DNA from: Chloroflexota bacterium
Lineage (GTDB): Bacteria > Chloroflexota > Dehalococcoidia > Lucifugimonadales > UBA3495
Reading direction: 5' to 3'
Assembly (NCBI GenBank): GCA_022562335.1
Contig: JADFPM010000019.1
Location: 1 to 18,306, forward strand
Length of the DNA: 18,306 bases
Shown here: piece by piece, positions 7,305 to 15,541 of the stretch
How the letters are laid out: every line of letters begins with the position of its first letter
Position numbering within the stretch: position 1 is the stretch's first letter
Made by a program: the position numbers and the translations under genes
The notes under the pieces: model-generated
Told to the model about the DNA's origin: nothing
Database searches by the model: none
The model's input: only the letters and a program-made list of their open reading frames with translations

Positions 7305-7458
7305 CACAAGTGGCTTTATAGGCGTTTAAGAATGCGCTGCCCCGCAAGCAAGGCGCTCTGTCTTCAGGCGTTAGGAAATCGGGAGGGAGGGCCCAAAATC
7401 TGCCGGCGGCGGGAAGTATTCCAATCACCCGCGGCACACACCCATCATGATAACCGAC

Positions 7459-7484
7459 GATTTGGGTTTCAGATTTGGGTTTCA
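7459..7484 (+). repeat. 13-base tandem duplication abutting the pilB start codon
   Basis: GATTTGGGTTTCA occurs twice with no gap and no mismatch (7459-7471 and 7472-7484). The second copy ends at the base before the pilB ATG. It occupies the place of the ribosome-binding site, which otherwise shows no good Shine-Dalgarno. Confidence 0.85.
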
Positions 7485-9212
7485 ATGGTAAGTAACACAG
7501 CATTGTCCTTCGAGGAAAGGGTCGCCCAAGTGCTCCTCGAAGGCGGGTTCATAACCGAGCAGCAGTTGGAACAGGCCCGCGAAGGCCTCTCAGCAGACGG
7601 GACCGGTCTGCTGGATGTTCTGGTGGCTCAGGGGATGCTCGCCCAAGAAACCTTGATAACAGTCCTCAGCTTCCAGCTTCGAATCCCGGTGGTGGACCTG
7701 CGGCACGTGGAAGTCGATCCCGAGGCCGTGCGCCTGGTCCCCGAAGAGTATGCCCGCCAATACCGGGTATTACCCACGGGATTCGACTCCGACGGGTCCC
7801 TGCGCATCGCCACCAGAATGCCCAACGACTTCCAGCTCTCTTCCGAGTTGTCCTCGGTGACCGGCCGGCAGACCAAGTTTGTCCTCGCTATCGGCGGCAA
7901 ACTTGACGACCTGATCGACCGCGTATACGCCACGGGTCCAGCGCAGACACCAGCCCCGCCTCCCCAGCCCCAGACGGAAGGCCGCGTGATCTCCCTCTCG
8001 CCGGCGGACGCCCCGTCGGGCAGCGGTGTGTTCGGCGCCGACATCGGCCAGATGCCGGCGGTACAGGCAGTGGACATGGTGACGCTGCAGGCGGTTCGCA
8101 GCCACGCGTCGGACATACACATGGTGCCCACCTCAGACTCCTCCAAGGTGCTTTTCCGGATGGACGGGATCCTGACCGAGATGGTGGTGCTTCCCCTCAC
8201 GCTCCACGAAAGCATGGTGTCCAGGATCAAGGTGCAGGCCGGCATGGACATCTCCGAGTCCAGAAGGCCCCAGGACGGCAACTTCAGCATCATGTTCGGA
8301 GAGAGAAAGGCAGAGTTTCGGGTGGCCACCGTTGGCACCACCTGGGGCGAGATGATGGTGATACGGGTCCTTGACTCGTCGGGGGGCCTGCTTGACCTGG
8401 AAGCCCTGGGGATGGACGCCCAGCCGCTGCACGTATGGCGGCAATTGCTGGCACTTCCCTACGGGATGCTGCTGGTTTCGGGACCGACCGGTTCCGGTAA
8501 GACCACAACCCTCTATGCCTCGGTGGCCGAACTCATCAACGAACGCGGCAATATCATGGCCATCGAAGACCCCATAGAGTACCGCCTGGACGGCATCAAC
8601 CAAATACAGGTCAACCGGGCCGCCGGCGTCGACTTCCCGGCGGGGCTAAGGTCCATCATGCGTTTGGACCCAGACATAATCCTTGTCGGAGAGATCAGGG
8701 ACGAGGAAACCGCCAAGACCGCCGTGAACGCCGCCCTTACCGGTCACCTGGTCTTAGCATCTATCCACAGCAACGATGCTCCGTCTTCCATCATTCGCCT
8801 GTTGGATCTGGGGGTCGAACCCTTCCTGGTAGCCACCGGCGTGATCGGGTCTTTCGCCCAACGGTTGGTGCGCAAAGTCGACCCTCAATGCCATATTTTG
8901 ACCGAGCCCACCGCCACCGAAGCCATGGCCTACGAGCAAGAGATGCAAGAGCCGGCCCACGCCATGATGGTGGGACAGGGATGCAACTTCTGCAACGGCA
9001 CCGGTTTCTCCGGCCGGACGGGAGTGTTTGAGGTCATGCCGGTGGACGAGAATATAAGGAAGCTCATCTCCTCAGGGGCCAGCGGGCCTGAGATCAGGAC
9101 CCAAGCCCTAAAGAACGGGATGATCCCACTTCGCCGAGCCGGGATGCTGAAGGCCGAGGAGGGTGTCACCACCCTGGGTGAAGTGTTCAAAAGCGTGTTC
9201 TTCATCGAATGA
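7485..9212 (+). CDS. pilB: PilB/GspE-type pilus assembly ATPase
   Basis: This cytoplasmic hexameric ATPase powers pilin polymerisation. I start it at the ATG at 7485 (575 residues); upstream in-frame codons do not look like protein. Residues about 8-150 form a GspE-N/MshEN-like domain with two half-repeats (VLLEGGFITEQQLEQA and VLVAQGMLAQETLITVLSFQ), a fold that binds c-di-GMP in some relatives. A Pro/Gln/Ala linker (152-164) follows. The motor has Walker A GPTGSGKTT (333-341), Asp box AIEDPIEY (359-366), Walker B LDPDIILVGEIRD (394-406) and His box HLVLASIHSN (421-430). The zinc site is incomplete: Cys469, Cys500 and Cys503 are present, but the first Cys of the usual C-P-x-C is replaced (VDPQC). 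HSN boxes and domain order point to assembly rather than retraction. It is the first gene of the pilus cluster. Confidence 0.95.
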   Translation: MVSNTALSFEERVAQVLLEGGFITEQQLEQAREGLSADGTGLLDVLVAQGMLAQETLITVLSFQLRIPVVDLRHVEVDPEAVRLVPEEYARQYRVLPTGFDSDGSLRIATRMPNDFQLSSELSSVTGRQTKFVLAIGGKLDDLIDRVYATGPAQTPAPPPQPQTEGRVISLSPADAPSGSGVFGADIGQMPAVQAVDMVTLQAVRSHASDIHMVPTSDSSKVLFRMDGILTEMVVLPLTLHESMVSRIKVQAGMDISESRRPQDGNFSIMFGERKAEFRVATVGTTWGEMMVIRVLDSSGGLLDLEALGMDAQPLHVWRQLLALPYGMLLVSGPTGSGKTTTLYASVAELINERGNIMAIEDPIEYRLDGINQIQVNRAAGVDFPAGLRSIMRLDPDIILVGEIRDEETAKTAVNAALTGHLVLASIHSNDAPSSIIRLLDLGVEPFLVATGVIGSFAQRLVRKVDPQCHILTEPTATEAMAYEQEMQEPAHAMMVGQGCNFCNGTGFSGRTGVFEVMPVDENIRKLISSGASGPEIRTQALKNGMIPLRRAGMLKAEEGVTTLGEVFKSVFFIE

Positions 9213-9289
9213 TGAGCGCCGACGGAGTGACCGGCGGGAAGGCGGATTTCGAAGGTCTTTATCGAATCTCTGTCTAGAGATGACAACGT

Positions 9290-10498
9290 ATGGTAGTTAA
9301 ATACGTAGCCTATACTTGGCAGGGCCAAAAGATCGAAGGGGTCCTGGACGTTGAGGGGGAAGACGAGGCCCGGGAGATGCTCCAACGGGATAACCTGATC
9401 CCCTACAGCCTGTCCCAGGTTCACCAGAGACGCACCCTGGTCCAGATCATGCCGGCGCTATTCCCACCCACCCCCAAAGAACTCATCGAGTTCAGCCGAG
9501 GGATGTCCTCTCTGCTAAAGTCCGGCATCCCCATGCGGGACTCCCTGAACCTGCTCCGGAATCAAAGCTCCGGCCTGGGCCTGAAAGAAGTCCTGCGTCA
9601 GGTGATCGACGATATCGAGTCCGGCACCCGCTTTTCGGAAGCGTGCGAAAAGCACGTTTCCGTGTTTTCCGGCTACTATGTGCGCCTGCTTCGGGTGGGA
9701 GAATCCACCGGCGACATGGCTACCACCATGCTGCGACTGGCCAACGCCCTGGATAAACGAAAAACGATGCGGGACAAGGTCAAAGCGGCGCTGATCTACC
9801 CGGTGATCAGCCTGGTGGTCGCCATTGTGGTGGCCATCATCCTGGTGACCTATTCCCTGCCCGCACTGATAGGGCTCCTCACCGAATACGGCGGTGAATT
9901 GCCGACCAACACCAAGATATTGATCGGCATATCCGATTTCGCCGAGGCGTATCGAAACTACATATTCTTATCGATGGCCGTATTGGCCGTGGCCGGTTGG
10001 TTGTTCATCCGGACGAAATTCGGCATCCGCACCAGGGACCGGTTGCTCCTCATGGTCCCCGTGGTTAGCGGCGTCACCATGCGCAGCAATCTGTTCAGTT
10101 TGACGGCCACTTTTGGCACCCTGCTAGAGGCGGGGATTCCCTCCATCGAAGCACTAAGACTGAGCTCCGATGGCCTGAACAATGTGATGCTCCGAGAACA
10201 GTTGGACCGGGTAACCGCGGAAGCCGAATCCGGTACCCGGCTGGGGCCCGCCTTTCAAGAGCATTGGCCTTCGCCGCCGTTGATTTCCCAGGGCATTGCC
10301 ACCGGGGAGGCGGCGGGAAACCTGACCCACGCCCTTAGCGGGTTAGCCGAATACTACGAACAAGAAGCGGCCAAGGCCGTTAGCACCGCCACCGAGTTGA
10401 TCCAGCCCGCAGTGATCTTGCTGGTGGCCGGGCTGGTGGGGTTCGTGGGCACGGCCGTGATCTCCGGTATTTATTCAGCCATCAGCTCAATAGAGTAA
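9290..10498 (+). CDS. pilC: PilC/GspF-type inner-membrane platform protein
   Basis: This 402-residue protein has the family's usual length and plan. A short N-terminal region starts VKYVAYTWQGQKIEGVLDVE, a typical PilC opening. Two T2SSF domains follow (about 67-190 and 268-390), each with the features F.R.MSSLLKSGIP and LTATFGTLLEAGIPSIEAL. Three membrane segments are visible at about 169-195, 223-241 and 371-395. VGESTGDM (137-143) and ATGEAAGNL (337-345) are the paired conserved loops of the two halves. It couples PilB to pilin extraction from the membrane. It lies 77 bases after pilB and has only a weak ribosome site, so it is probably expressed from the pilB transcript. Confidence 0.95.
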   Translation: MVVKYVAYTWQGQKIEGVLDVEGEDEAREMLQRDNLIPYSLSQVHQRRTLVQIMPALFPPTPKELIEFSRGMSSLLKSGIPMRDSLNLLRNQSSGLGLKEVLRQVIDDIESGTRFSEACEKHVSVFSGYYVRLLRVGESTGDMATTMLRLANALDKRKTMRDKVKAALIYPVISLVVAIVVAIILVTYSLPALIGLLTEYGGELPTNTKILIGISDFAEAYRNYIFLSMAVLAVAGWLFIRTKFGIRTRDRLLLMVPVVSGVTMRSNLFSLTATFGTLLEAGIPSIEALRLSSDGLNNVMLREQLDRVTAEAESGTRLGPAFQEHWPSPPLISQGIATGEAAGNLTHALSGLAEYYEQEAAKAVSTATELIQPAVILLVAGLVGFVGTAVISGIYSAISSIE

Positions 10499-10565
10499 GA
10501 GGACCTCCAGTCCCCGTGTGTGGACCGCTCATTTTGAACGGTGATCTTACCAACAGGCCAACTCA

Positions 10566-11183
10566 GTGAGACAACTTCTAGAGAGGGTCGGCAGAACCAA
10601 CCGGATGACCTCTGGGGCGACGGCCGACGGCCAGTATTGGCGGCAAGTCCCAAAGGTCAATATTCTCTCTCGCGATAACTCTCAAAGTTCCAACAGCCAG
10701 TTCATCCGGATCCTGCTTTTCATCCTTTTGCTGGCGGCCGTTTTCGCTATATTTACCCAAAACCGTGTGATCGGAGCCGCGGAGGAGAACATCGAGAACG
10801 GCCAAAGCGAATTCCAATCCGTCGAGCGTCAACTCTCATCGGCCGAATCGGAAGTGGACCCGATCAAAGCCCAGATCCAAAGTCTAAAAAACCAGCGGAA
10901 GGCGGCCGGAGCAGAATTCCAACTCGTCACCGCTGATTTGATCGATTGGCACGAGGCCCTGGCCGCCCTTCTCGGGATCCAAGCTGCCGGCGTGACCTTT
11001 AGCACGGTTTCCACTTCAGCTGAAGGAGAGGTCATCCTGGAAGGCCGGGCCGCGGATTCGGGCACGATATCCCAATTACCCGCGGAATTCAATGCCGTGT
11101 CCGACATTCTGGACTTCCAGGGGATCCAGTGGGACACTGGCTTTGTCCCGCCCACATTCACCGCATCATTTAAGGTCCGATGA
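10566..11183 (+). CDS. pilN: PilN-like pilus alignment protein
   Basis: A 205-residue bitopic protein. The cytoplasmic tail contains VPKVNILSRD (28-37), like the INLLP motif with which PilN grips PilM. One membrane helix (47-64), a coiled coil (about 72-118) and a small C-terminal domain follow. PilN and PilO form a heterodimer linking PilM to the extracytoplasmic pilus parts. The GTG at 10566 is the longest choice; an ATG at 10605 (residue 14) is equally plausible, and neither has a clear Shine-Dalgarno. The stop overlaps the pilO start by ATGA. Overall similarity is low, so the call rests on topology, motif and neighbours. Confidence 0.8.
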   Translation: MRQLLERVGRTNRMTSGATADGQYWRQVPKVNILSRDNSQSSNSQFIRILLFILLLAAVFAIFTQNRVIGAAEENIENGQSEFQSVERQLSSAESEVDPIKAQIQSLKNQRKAAGAEFQLVTADLIDWHEALAALLGIQAAGVTFSTVSTSAEGEVILEGRAADSGTISQLPAEFNAVSDILDFQGIQWDTGFVPPTFTASFKVR

Positions 11184-11767
11184 TCAACCGCCTGTCCAAT
11201 CAGAAGATCGGCGTTCAGCAACTAAAGTCCCTGGCACGGCTGGAGGTTGCCCTGGCAGTGTTGGTGTTGGCTATCGCTGCGTTCGCTTATAACCTGTACC
11301 AGCAGGCCCAGGAAGCTAAGGAGAACCAGGTCACCCAAGACCGAAGGCTCACGGCCCTTCAAGACGACCTGATTTTCTTCGAAAGCAACAATGACAAGGC
11401 AAGGCTGCAGGAAGAGTTGAAGAATTTGAGGTCCACTCCCGCGCCTGCGTCTCTGCCTAACTACCGGGCTGCTTTGTCCCTGGGCAACAGGATCACCGAG
11501 TATGCCCAAGGCCAAGAGTTGCCGTTGACCGGTTTCGACCGGGAGGATTTTGCCGTCAAGTTAGGAGAGACTGAATATTCGGCCGTCAAATTTACCATCA
11601 CCGCCGTGGGCAACGAGGAGCAGCTCACCGGTATGCTCGAGCTGTTGAAAGAATTCCCGACGGCAACGGTACGGACGCTGAATTTCGTCAGACCACGGAC
11701 TTCGGCCGAGGATGCCCGCTCCGGCAACTGGCAAATGACGCTTAACATAGACGTGATCTACCGGTAG
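11180..11767 (+). CDS. pilO: PilO-like pilus alignment protein
   Basis: A 195-residue bitopic protein with a short cytoplasmic start, one membrane helix (about 21-40), a coiled coil (41-85) and a C-terminal alpha/beta region (about 95-195) that fits the ferredoxin-like PilO fold. YSAVKFTITAVGNEEQLTGM (133-152) and LLKEFPTATVRTLNF resemble the PilO pattern of one strand, a helix and the next strand. It should pair with the upstream PilN. The start codon overlaps the pilN stop (ATGA at 11180-11183), so translation is coupled. Membrane topology matches that of PilN, as expected for partners. Confidence 0.82.
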   Translation: MINRLSNQKIGVQQLKSLARLEVALAVLVLAIAAFAYNLYQQAQEAKENQVTQDRRLTALQDDLIFFESNNDKARLQEELKNLRSTPAPASLPNYRAALSLGNRITEYAQGQELPLTGFDREDFAVKLGETEYSAVKFTITAVGNEEQLTGMLELLKEFPTATVRTLNFVRPRTSAEDARSGNWQMTLNIDVIYR

Positions 11768-11783
11768 CACTTGGTGCCAAACT

Positions 11784-12683
11784 GTGACGCTAAGCTTTCT
11801 AGGTAAAAAAGATGGGAACACCGTATCCATAACCATGGAGCACGGTGTTATCAAGCTGCTCATCTGCCACGGATTAGAAGTGGTTGATTACCGGGTGCTA
11901 TTGGCCAACCCCAGGTTATTCCGAGAAGGACAGGTCAGCAACACGACGCGGGTGGCCGGCCTGATCCAAAACGCTCTGCCCGAGTTGGACGGAGACTTCA
12001 AAAAGGCCATCGGGGCGGTTCCAGGGTTCCAAAACCGCATGGGCCTGATGCACTTTCCCCGGGCCAGCGGATTCAATGCCGAAATCATCATCCCTCAAGA
12101 GGCCAGCAGGGTGATGAAGGTTTCATCCGAGACCTATCAACTAACGTGGCATCGTCTAAAAGACCGTCTAGACCGGACCCGCTGGCTGGTGATGGCCGCC
12201 AGCCGGCGTTCCATAACATCGATGATGGACACCACGGAAAAATCCGATATCGCGGTGACCACCCTGGAATTAAGGCCGTTCCCTCTGGCCAGGGCGGTGA
12301 ACCAGCCCGACGCCGTGATCGCTTGGGCTGCTCCCGACGGATGTGACGTGGTCATCACCAAGGAATCGATTCCAGTGGAGCACCAGAGCCTTTTCTGGGG
12401 GGCGGACATGGTGGAAGACACCGTCTTGATCGACCGTTTGACCGAGATCGTCGGCCGGACCGTCAACACGTTCAATGAGACATCCCCAGAGGGACCCTTG
12501 TCGGAAGACGTCCCGCTGATCGTATGCGGGTCGCCCATAAGGAGAGATCCAGATATCTCCATGAGGGTGGCCGACAACCTTCGCCGTCCACCCGGGGAGC
12601 TGTCCTCTCCGTTGATCTACTCCGAAGACTTCCCGGTCCACGATTTGGTGATCAATATGGGTTTGACACTCCGAGATGTTTGA
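11784..12683 (+). CDS. pilM: Divergent PilM-like actin-fold protein
   Basis: This 299-residue protein begins at GTG (11784). LSFLGKKDGNTVSITMEHGV fits the PilM opening, and AIGAVPG (76-81), MGLMHFP and IIIPQEA follow in order. Near the C-terminus, PLIVCGSPIRR (244-254) and VINMGLTLRDV (289-299) match the PilM 'GG' and 'GLALR' ends. PilM is the cytoplasmic actin-like partner of PilN. The phosphate-1 loop (normally I-D-I-G-S-S) reads SITMEHGV here, so the Asp and Ser/Gly of a nucleotide site are missing. ATP binding may be lost, or the protein may serve only as a scaffold. The gene sits after pilO, not in the classical pilMNO order, and overlaps pilD by 8 bases. Identity rests on position plus these motifs. 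Confidence 0.78.
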   Translation: MTLSFLGKKDGNTVSITMEHGVIKLLICHGLEVVDYRVLLANPRLFREGQVSNTTRVAGLIQNALPELDGDFKKAIGAVPGFQNRMGLMHFPRASGFNAEIIIPQEASRVMKVSSETYQLTWHRLKDRLDRTRWLVMAASRRSITSMMDTTEKSDIAVTTLELRPFPLARAVNQPDAVIAWAAPDGCDVVITKESIPVEHQSLFWGADMVEDTVLIDRLTEIVGRTVNTFNETSPEGPLSEDVPLIVCGSPIRRDPDISMRVADNLRRPPGELSSPLIYSEDFPVHDLVINMGLTLRDV

Positions 12684-13500
12684 TGCCATATGGGTCGTCT
12701 TTGCGCTATCGGTAGGCGCCTCGGTCGGCAGCTTTTTAAACGTGGTCGCCGACAGGCTTCCGGCGGGAGGTTCGGTGGTCACTCCCCGCTCGTACTGCGA
12801 TTCTTGCAAACGCCCCTTGGGGAATTTAGAACTCATCCCTGTTTTCAGCTATCTTTTGCTCAGGGGCAAGTGCCGCCGCTGTGGGGTGTCCATCCCGCCG
12901 CGATTCATGGCCGTGGAGGCGGCAACCGCCTTCCTATTTATCTTGATTTACCTAAAATACGGGATGGGAGTTCAGTTTTTCGTCCTGGCCGCGGCAGTGT
13001 CTATGCTAATTGTGGTATCTATCATAGACCTGGAACACGGGTTGATATTAAACCGGGTGATATACCCCACCATCGTTATATTGATGGTTTTGGCGCCGTT
13101 TTGGCCGGAATTGGGTTTGTCCCGGTCCTTTTTGGGAAATTCTGGCATGGCGGGTTCTATGGCCAGCTCCCTGGTGGCCGGTGGAGGCGCGTTTTTGCTC
13201 TTCCTGGCGATAATATTATTATTTCCATCCGGTATGGGTGGCGGCGACGTCAAACTGGCCGGCGCCGTGGGATTGTTGGTAGGTTTTCCCCAGGTGCTTT
13301 TGGCCCTTTGGCTGGCCATCGTCAGCGGCGGTCTGGTGGCGATATTCCTATTGATAACCCGAAAAAGGGGGAGAAAGGACGCGATACCCTTCGGCCCCTT
13401 CCTGGCTTTGAGCGCCGTGGCCGTCCTGCTGGTGGGAACAGAGATCGTAGAATGGTATCAAAACTCCGTATCCGCCTGGATTAGCACGTGGGCATTGTGA
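12676..13500 (+). CDS. pilD: Prepilin leader peptidase / N-methyltransferase
   Basis: This bifunctional A24 aspartyl protease removes prepilin leaders and methylates the new N-terminus. The 274 residues contain GASVGSFLNVVADRLP (14-29) and a complete zinc-binding pair of CxxC motifs (Cys41/Cys44 and Cys66/Cys69) in the N-terminal cytoplasmic domain. Catalytic Asp118 is in SIIDLEHGLI and Asp191 in GMGGGDVKLAG; IPFGPFLAL (237-245) follows. Several hydrophobic helices span the membrane. Because the CxxC domain is present, methyltransferase activity is expected as well as cleavage. The start overlaps the end of pilM by 8 bases, and the stop shares a base with the next gene (TGATG at 13498-13502). 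The three prepilins downstream are its likely substrates. Confidence 0.97.
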   Translation: MFDAIWVVFALSVGASVGSFLNVVADRLPAGGSVVTPRSYCDSCKRPLGNLELIPVFSYLLLRGKCRRCGVSIPPRFMAVEAATAFLFILIYLKYGMGVQFFVLAAAVSMLIVVSIIDLEHGLILNRVIYPTIVILMVLAPFWPELGLSRSFLGNSGMAGSMASSLVAGGGAFLLFLAIILLFPSGMGGGDVKLAGAVGLLVGFPQVLLALWLAIVSGGLVAIFLLITRKRGRKDAIPFGPFLALSAVAVLLVGTEIVEWYQNSVSAWISTWAL

Positions 13501-14777
13501 TGAACACCCAACATTTACAGAGGGCCGCCGATAGGCTCAAACGCCTGGCCAACGCGGCGTGGTTCGGACAAAGCCCTTCAAATCAGCCTACGCCGGGCGG
13601 AGCCATTACCCAGTCCCAACAGATGGAACGCTATGTGAATACCGTATCCCAATCGGTAGCGGTATTCCGGCTGGTATCCTTCGCCATGGGCGCCGGGCTG
13701 GTGTTTGCCCTGAATCCCAGCGACCGCCCAACAGTGGTCTTGGGCATGGTGGTGCTCCTCGTCGGGTTATATAACGTCTATCGGATACTGTGGCGTTTCG
13801 ACCCGGCTAAGCCGGTAAACCTGGTCCGATGGCTGAGCCTGGGCGTCGACCTGTGTTTAAGCGTGGTACTTATCATAGTGTCCGGCGGCCTGGACAGCCC
13901 ATTCCTGATCTATTCGCTGTCTCCCATCCTCACCGCCAGTCTGTTGATGAATCTAAAGACCGCGGTGACCGTGGCCGCGGTCTCGGCGCTTTCGGTTTCG
14001 GGGGTACACGCCGCCGCCGGCTTGGGGATATCGGACCTTCCCTGGGTATTGTCGGGAAATTACCTGGTCCTGTCGCTGCTCTACTGGGCGGTGTGTTTCC
14101 TCATAGTAAACCTGCCCTTCCTGGCCAACCTCAACTGGCAACGCCGGGTAAGGTCAGAATCCCTGGCAATGGAGCGCCAGCGTTTACGGCGGGAAGTTCA
14201 CGACAGCGTGGCCCAAACCCTGGCGTTCCTGTCATTGAAGATGCGCCGGGCGGAGCAACGGACCGCCCAGGGCCGCATAGCGATCACCAAACAGGACGTG
14301 GCCGACATAGGCAGTATCGTGGAAAGAACCTATCTGGCCGTCAGAGATTACCTGGACGGCGCCGACGAGGAAGGTGAGGGACCCCTGACGGTTAACATCC
14401 CGGCCGTGGCCGACCAGTGGAGCCGGGACACCGGTTTGCCGGTGAAAGTCTCCACCACAGGGGTTGAAGGCGAACTTCCCACCAACGTGAAATTCCAACT
14501 GGTGCAGGTGACCCGCGAGGCCCTGGCCAACGTGGCCAAACATGCCTACCCTAACCATGTATGGGTGGACCTGGATTGCTCGCCCAAAGTGGTCACCATC
14601 CGGATTCGGGACGACGGCCGTGGATTCTCCACCGCTGGGATAAAGGGCCACGGTATGGGTATAATGAGCGAAAGGACCGCCATGGCCGGCGCTGATCTCG
14701 ACATCAACAGTACGTTGGGGGAGGGCACCGAGGTGGTGATTTCCTTCACTCGGGAACATGAAGAGGGTGTGAAATGA
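13500..14777 (+). CDS. Membrane histidine kinase, NarL-partner (HisKA_3) type
   Basis: This sensor kinase has 425 residues from the ATG at 13500, which overlaps the pilD stop (TGATG). In-frame GTG starts at 13488 and 13497 are possible. Hydrophobic segments between about 57 and 208 give five or six membrane helices and no large external domain, so it may sense something in or near the membrane. The dimerisation box RLRREVHDSVAQTLAFLSLK (228-247) has the phosphorylated His234. The ATPase part has N-box EALANVAKHA (Asn344), G1 DDGRGF (371-376) and G2 GHGMGIMSER (383-392). It overlaps its response regulator by ATGA. Its place between pilD and the pilins suggests control of the pilus. Confidence 0.94.
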   Translation: MNTQHLQRAADRLKRLANAAWFGQSPSNQPTPGGAITQSQQMERYVNTVSQSVAVFRLVSFAMGAGLVFALNPSDRPTVVLGMVVLLVGLYNVYRILWRFDPAKPVNLVRWLSLGVDLCLSVVLIIVSGGLDSPFLIYSLSPILTASLLMNLKTAVTVAAVSALSVSGVHAAAGLGISDLPWVLSGNYLVLSLLYWAVCFLIVNLPFLANLNWQRRVRSESLAMERQRLRREVHDSVAQTLAFLSLKMRRAEQRTAQGRIAITKQDVADIGSIVERTYLAVRDYLDGADEEGEGPLTVNIPAVADQWSRDTGLPVKVSTTGVEGELPTNVKFQLVQVTREALANVAKHAYPNHVWVDLDCSPKVVTIRIRDDGRGFSTAGIKGHGMGIMSERTAMAGADLDINSTLGEGTEVVISFTREHEEGVK

Positions 14778-15469
14778 GCGAGATTCGGATACTGGTAGTG
14801 GATGACCACGACCTATTCCGGCGCGGCCTCATGGAGGTCCTCGATGAAGAGCCCGACATGTCGGTCGTCGGCGAAGCCCGCAACGGCCAGGAAGCCATTG
14901 AGCAGGTGAACCTGCTTTCACCCGACGTGGTTTTCATGGACTTGAACATGCCGGTGCGTAACGGAATTGAAACGACCGCCTATTTGACCCAAAAGTGGCC
15001 CGACCTAAAAGTTTTGGTCCTGACCGTGTCCGAGGAAGCCGCAGACCTATATCACGCGCTGAGCGTCGGCGCCAGGGGCTACGTCCTCAAGATATCCAAC
15101 CCCCAGGAGATCATAGATGCCTTGCGCCAGGTGCATCAAGGCTGGGTAGTGGTGTCCCCCGCCATGGCCCCCAGGTTCCTTTCCGACCTGGCAGACCCGG
15201 CAGCGGCAGCAGGCCAATCCCGTTCCAGCGACGGCCACCATCAAGAGGAGATTCAGTTGACCATCCGGGAGCAAGAGATCCTACGCCACGTGGCCAGGGG
15301 GCTTTCCAACGCCGAATTAGCCGATACCTTGCTGGTTTCTGAGAACACGATTAAAACCCACATCAAGAACATACTGGGTAAACTACACATGAAAAACCGC
15401 AGCGAGGCGGCGACCTATGCCGCCAGGATCGGCCTTACCCAGCCGTCTGCTGAGGGGAACCAACCCTAA
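14774..15469 (+). CDS. NarL/FixJ-family response regulator
   Basis: This 231-residue transcription factor has a receiver domain then a LuxR-type HTH. The receiver has the acidic pair DDHD (10-13), phospho-acceptor Asp56 in DVVFMDLNMP, Thr84 in VLVLTVSEE and Lys106 in RGYVLKISNP. A linker (140-160) precedes the HTH, LTIREQEILRHVARGLSNAE (162-181) through NTIKTHIKNILGKLHMKNRS (191-210). The linker is long and acidic/His-rich. ATGA overlap with the kinase implies it is translated with it. Phosphorylation by the kinase should enable dimer binding to DNA. The nearest candidate targets are the palindromes at 15542-15586 before the pilins and the pilB upstream region; both are inference. Confidence 0.96.
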   Translation: MSEIRILVVDDHDLFRRGLMEVLDEEPDMSVVGEARNGQEAIEQVNLLSPDVVFMDLNMPVRNGIETTAYLTQKWPDLKVLVLTVSEEAADLYHALSVGARGYVLKISNPQEIIDALRQVHQGWVVVSPAMAPRFLSDLADPAAAAGQSRSSDGHHQEEIQLTIREQEILRHVARGLSNAELADTLLVSENTIKTHIKNILGKLHMKNRSEAATYAARIGLTQPSAEGNQP

Positions 15470-15541
15470 CCTGCCGTGCCGCCGGGTACCGGGCCTTTCT
15501 CCCCCCCGTTTCCACCAATACCGTATCCCAGGGGCCATACG

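Larger units (their letters stand above)
6886..7484. other. Divergent intergenic region between cNMP-domain gene and pilB
   Basis: About 600 bases lie between two divergent genes. I find the SD of the minus-strand gene, a 7-bp GC hairpin (6908-6928), a TATAAT on the plus strand (7299-7304) and a 13-base tandem duplication abutting the pilB ATG (7459-7484). Reading frames here, including one on the plus strand at 7063-7329 and the 192-base extension in front of pilB, look random and have no ribosome site. I see no RNA gene and no known riboswitch pattern. Confidence 0.6.

Noticed and set aside
7063..7329. Possible small gene in the pilB upstream region
   Set aside because: No Shine-Dalgarno, no motif, and biased towards Arg/Gly/Pro as expected from GC-rich non-coding DNA.
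7293..7484. N-terminal extension of pilB to 7293
   Set aside because: The extra 64 codons begin within the TATAAT area and give no PilB-like sequence; family similarity starts just after the ATG at 7485.
12690..13484. 264-codon frame within pilD on the same strand
   Set aside because: It is the +1 shadow of pilD, which has both catalytic aspartates and the four zinc cysteines.
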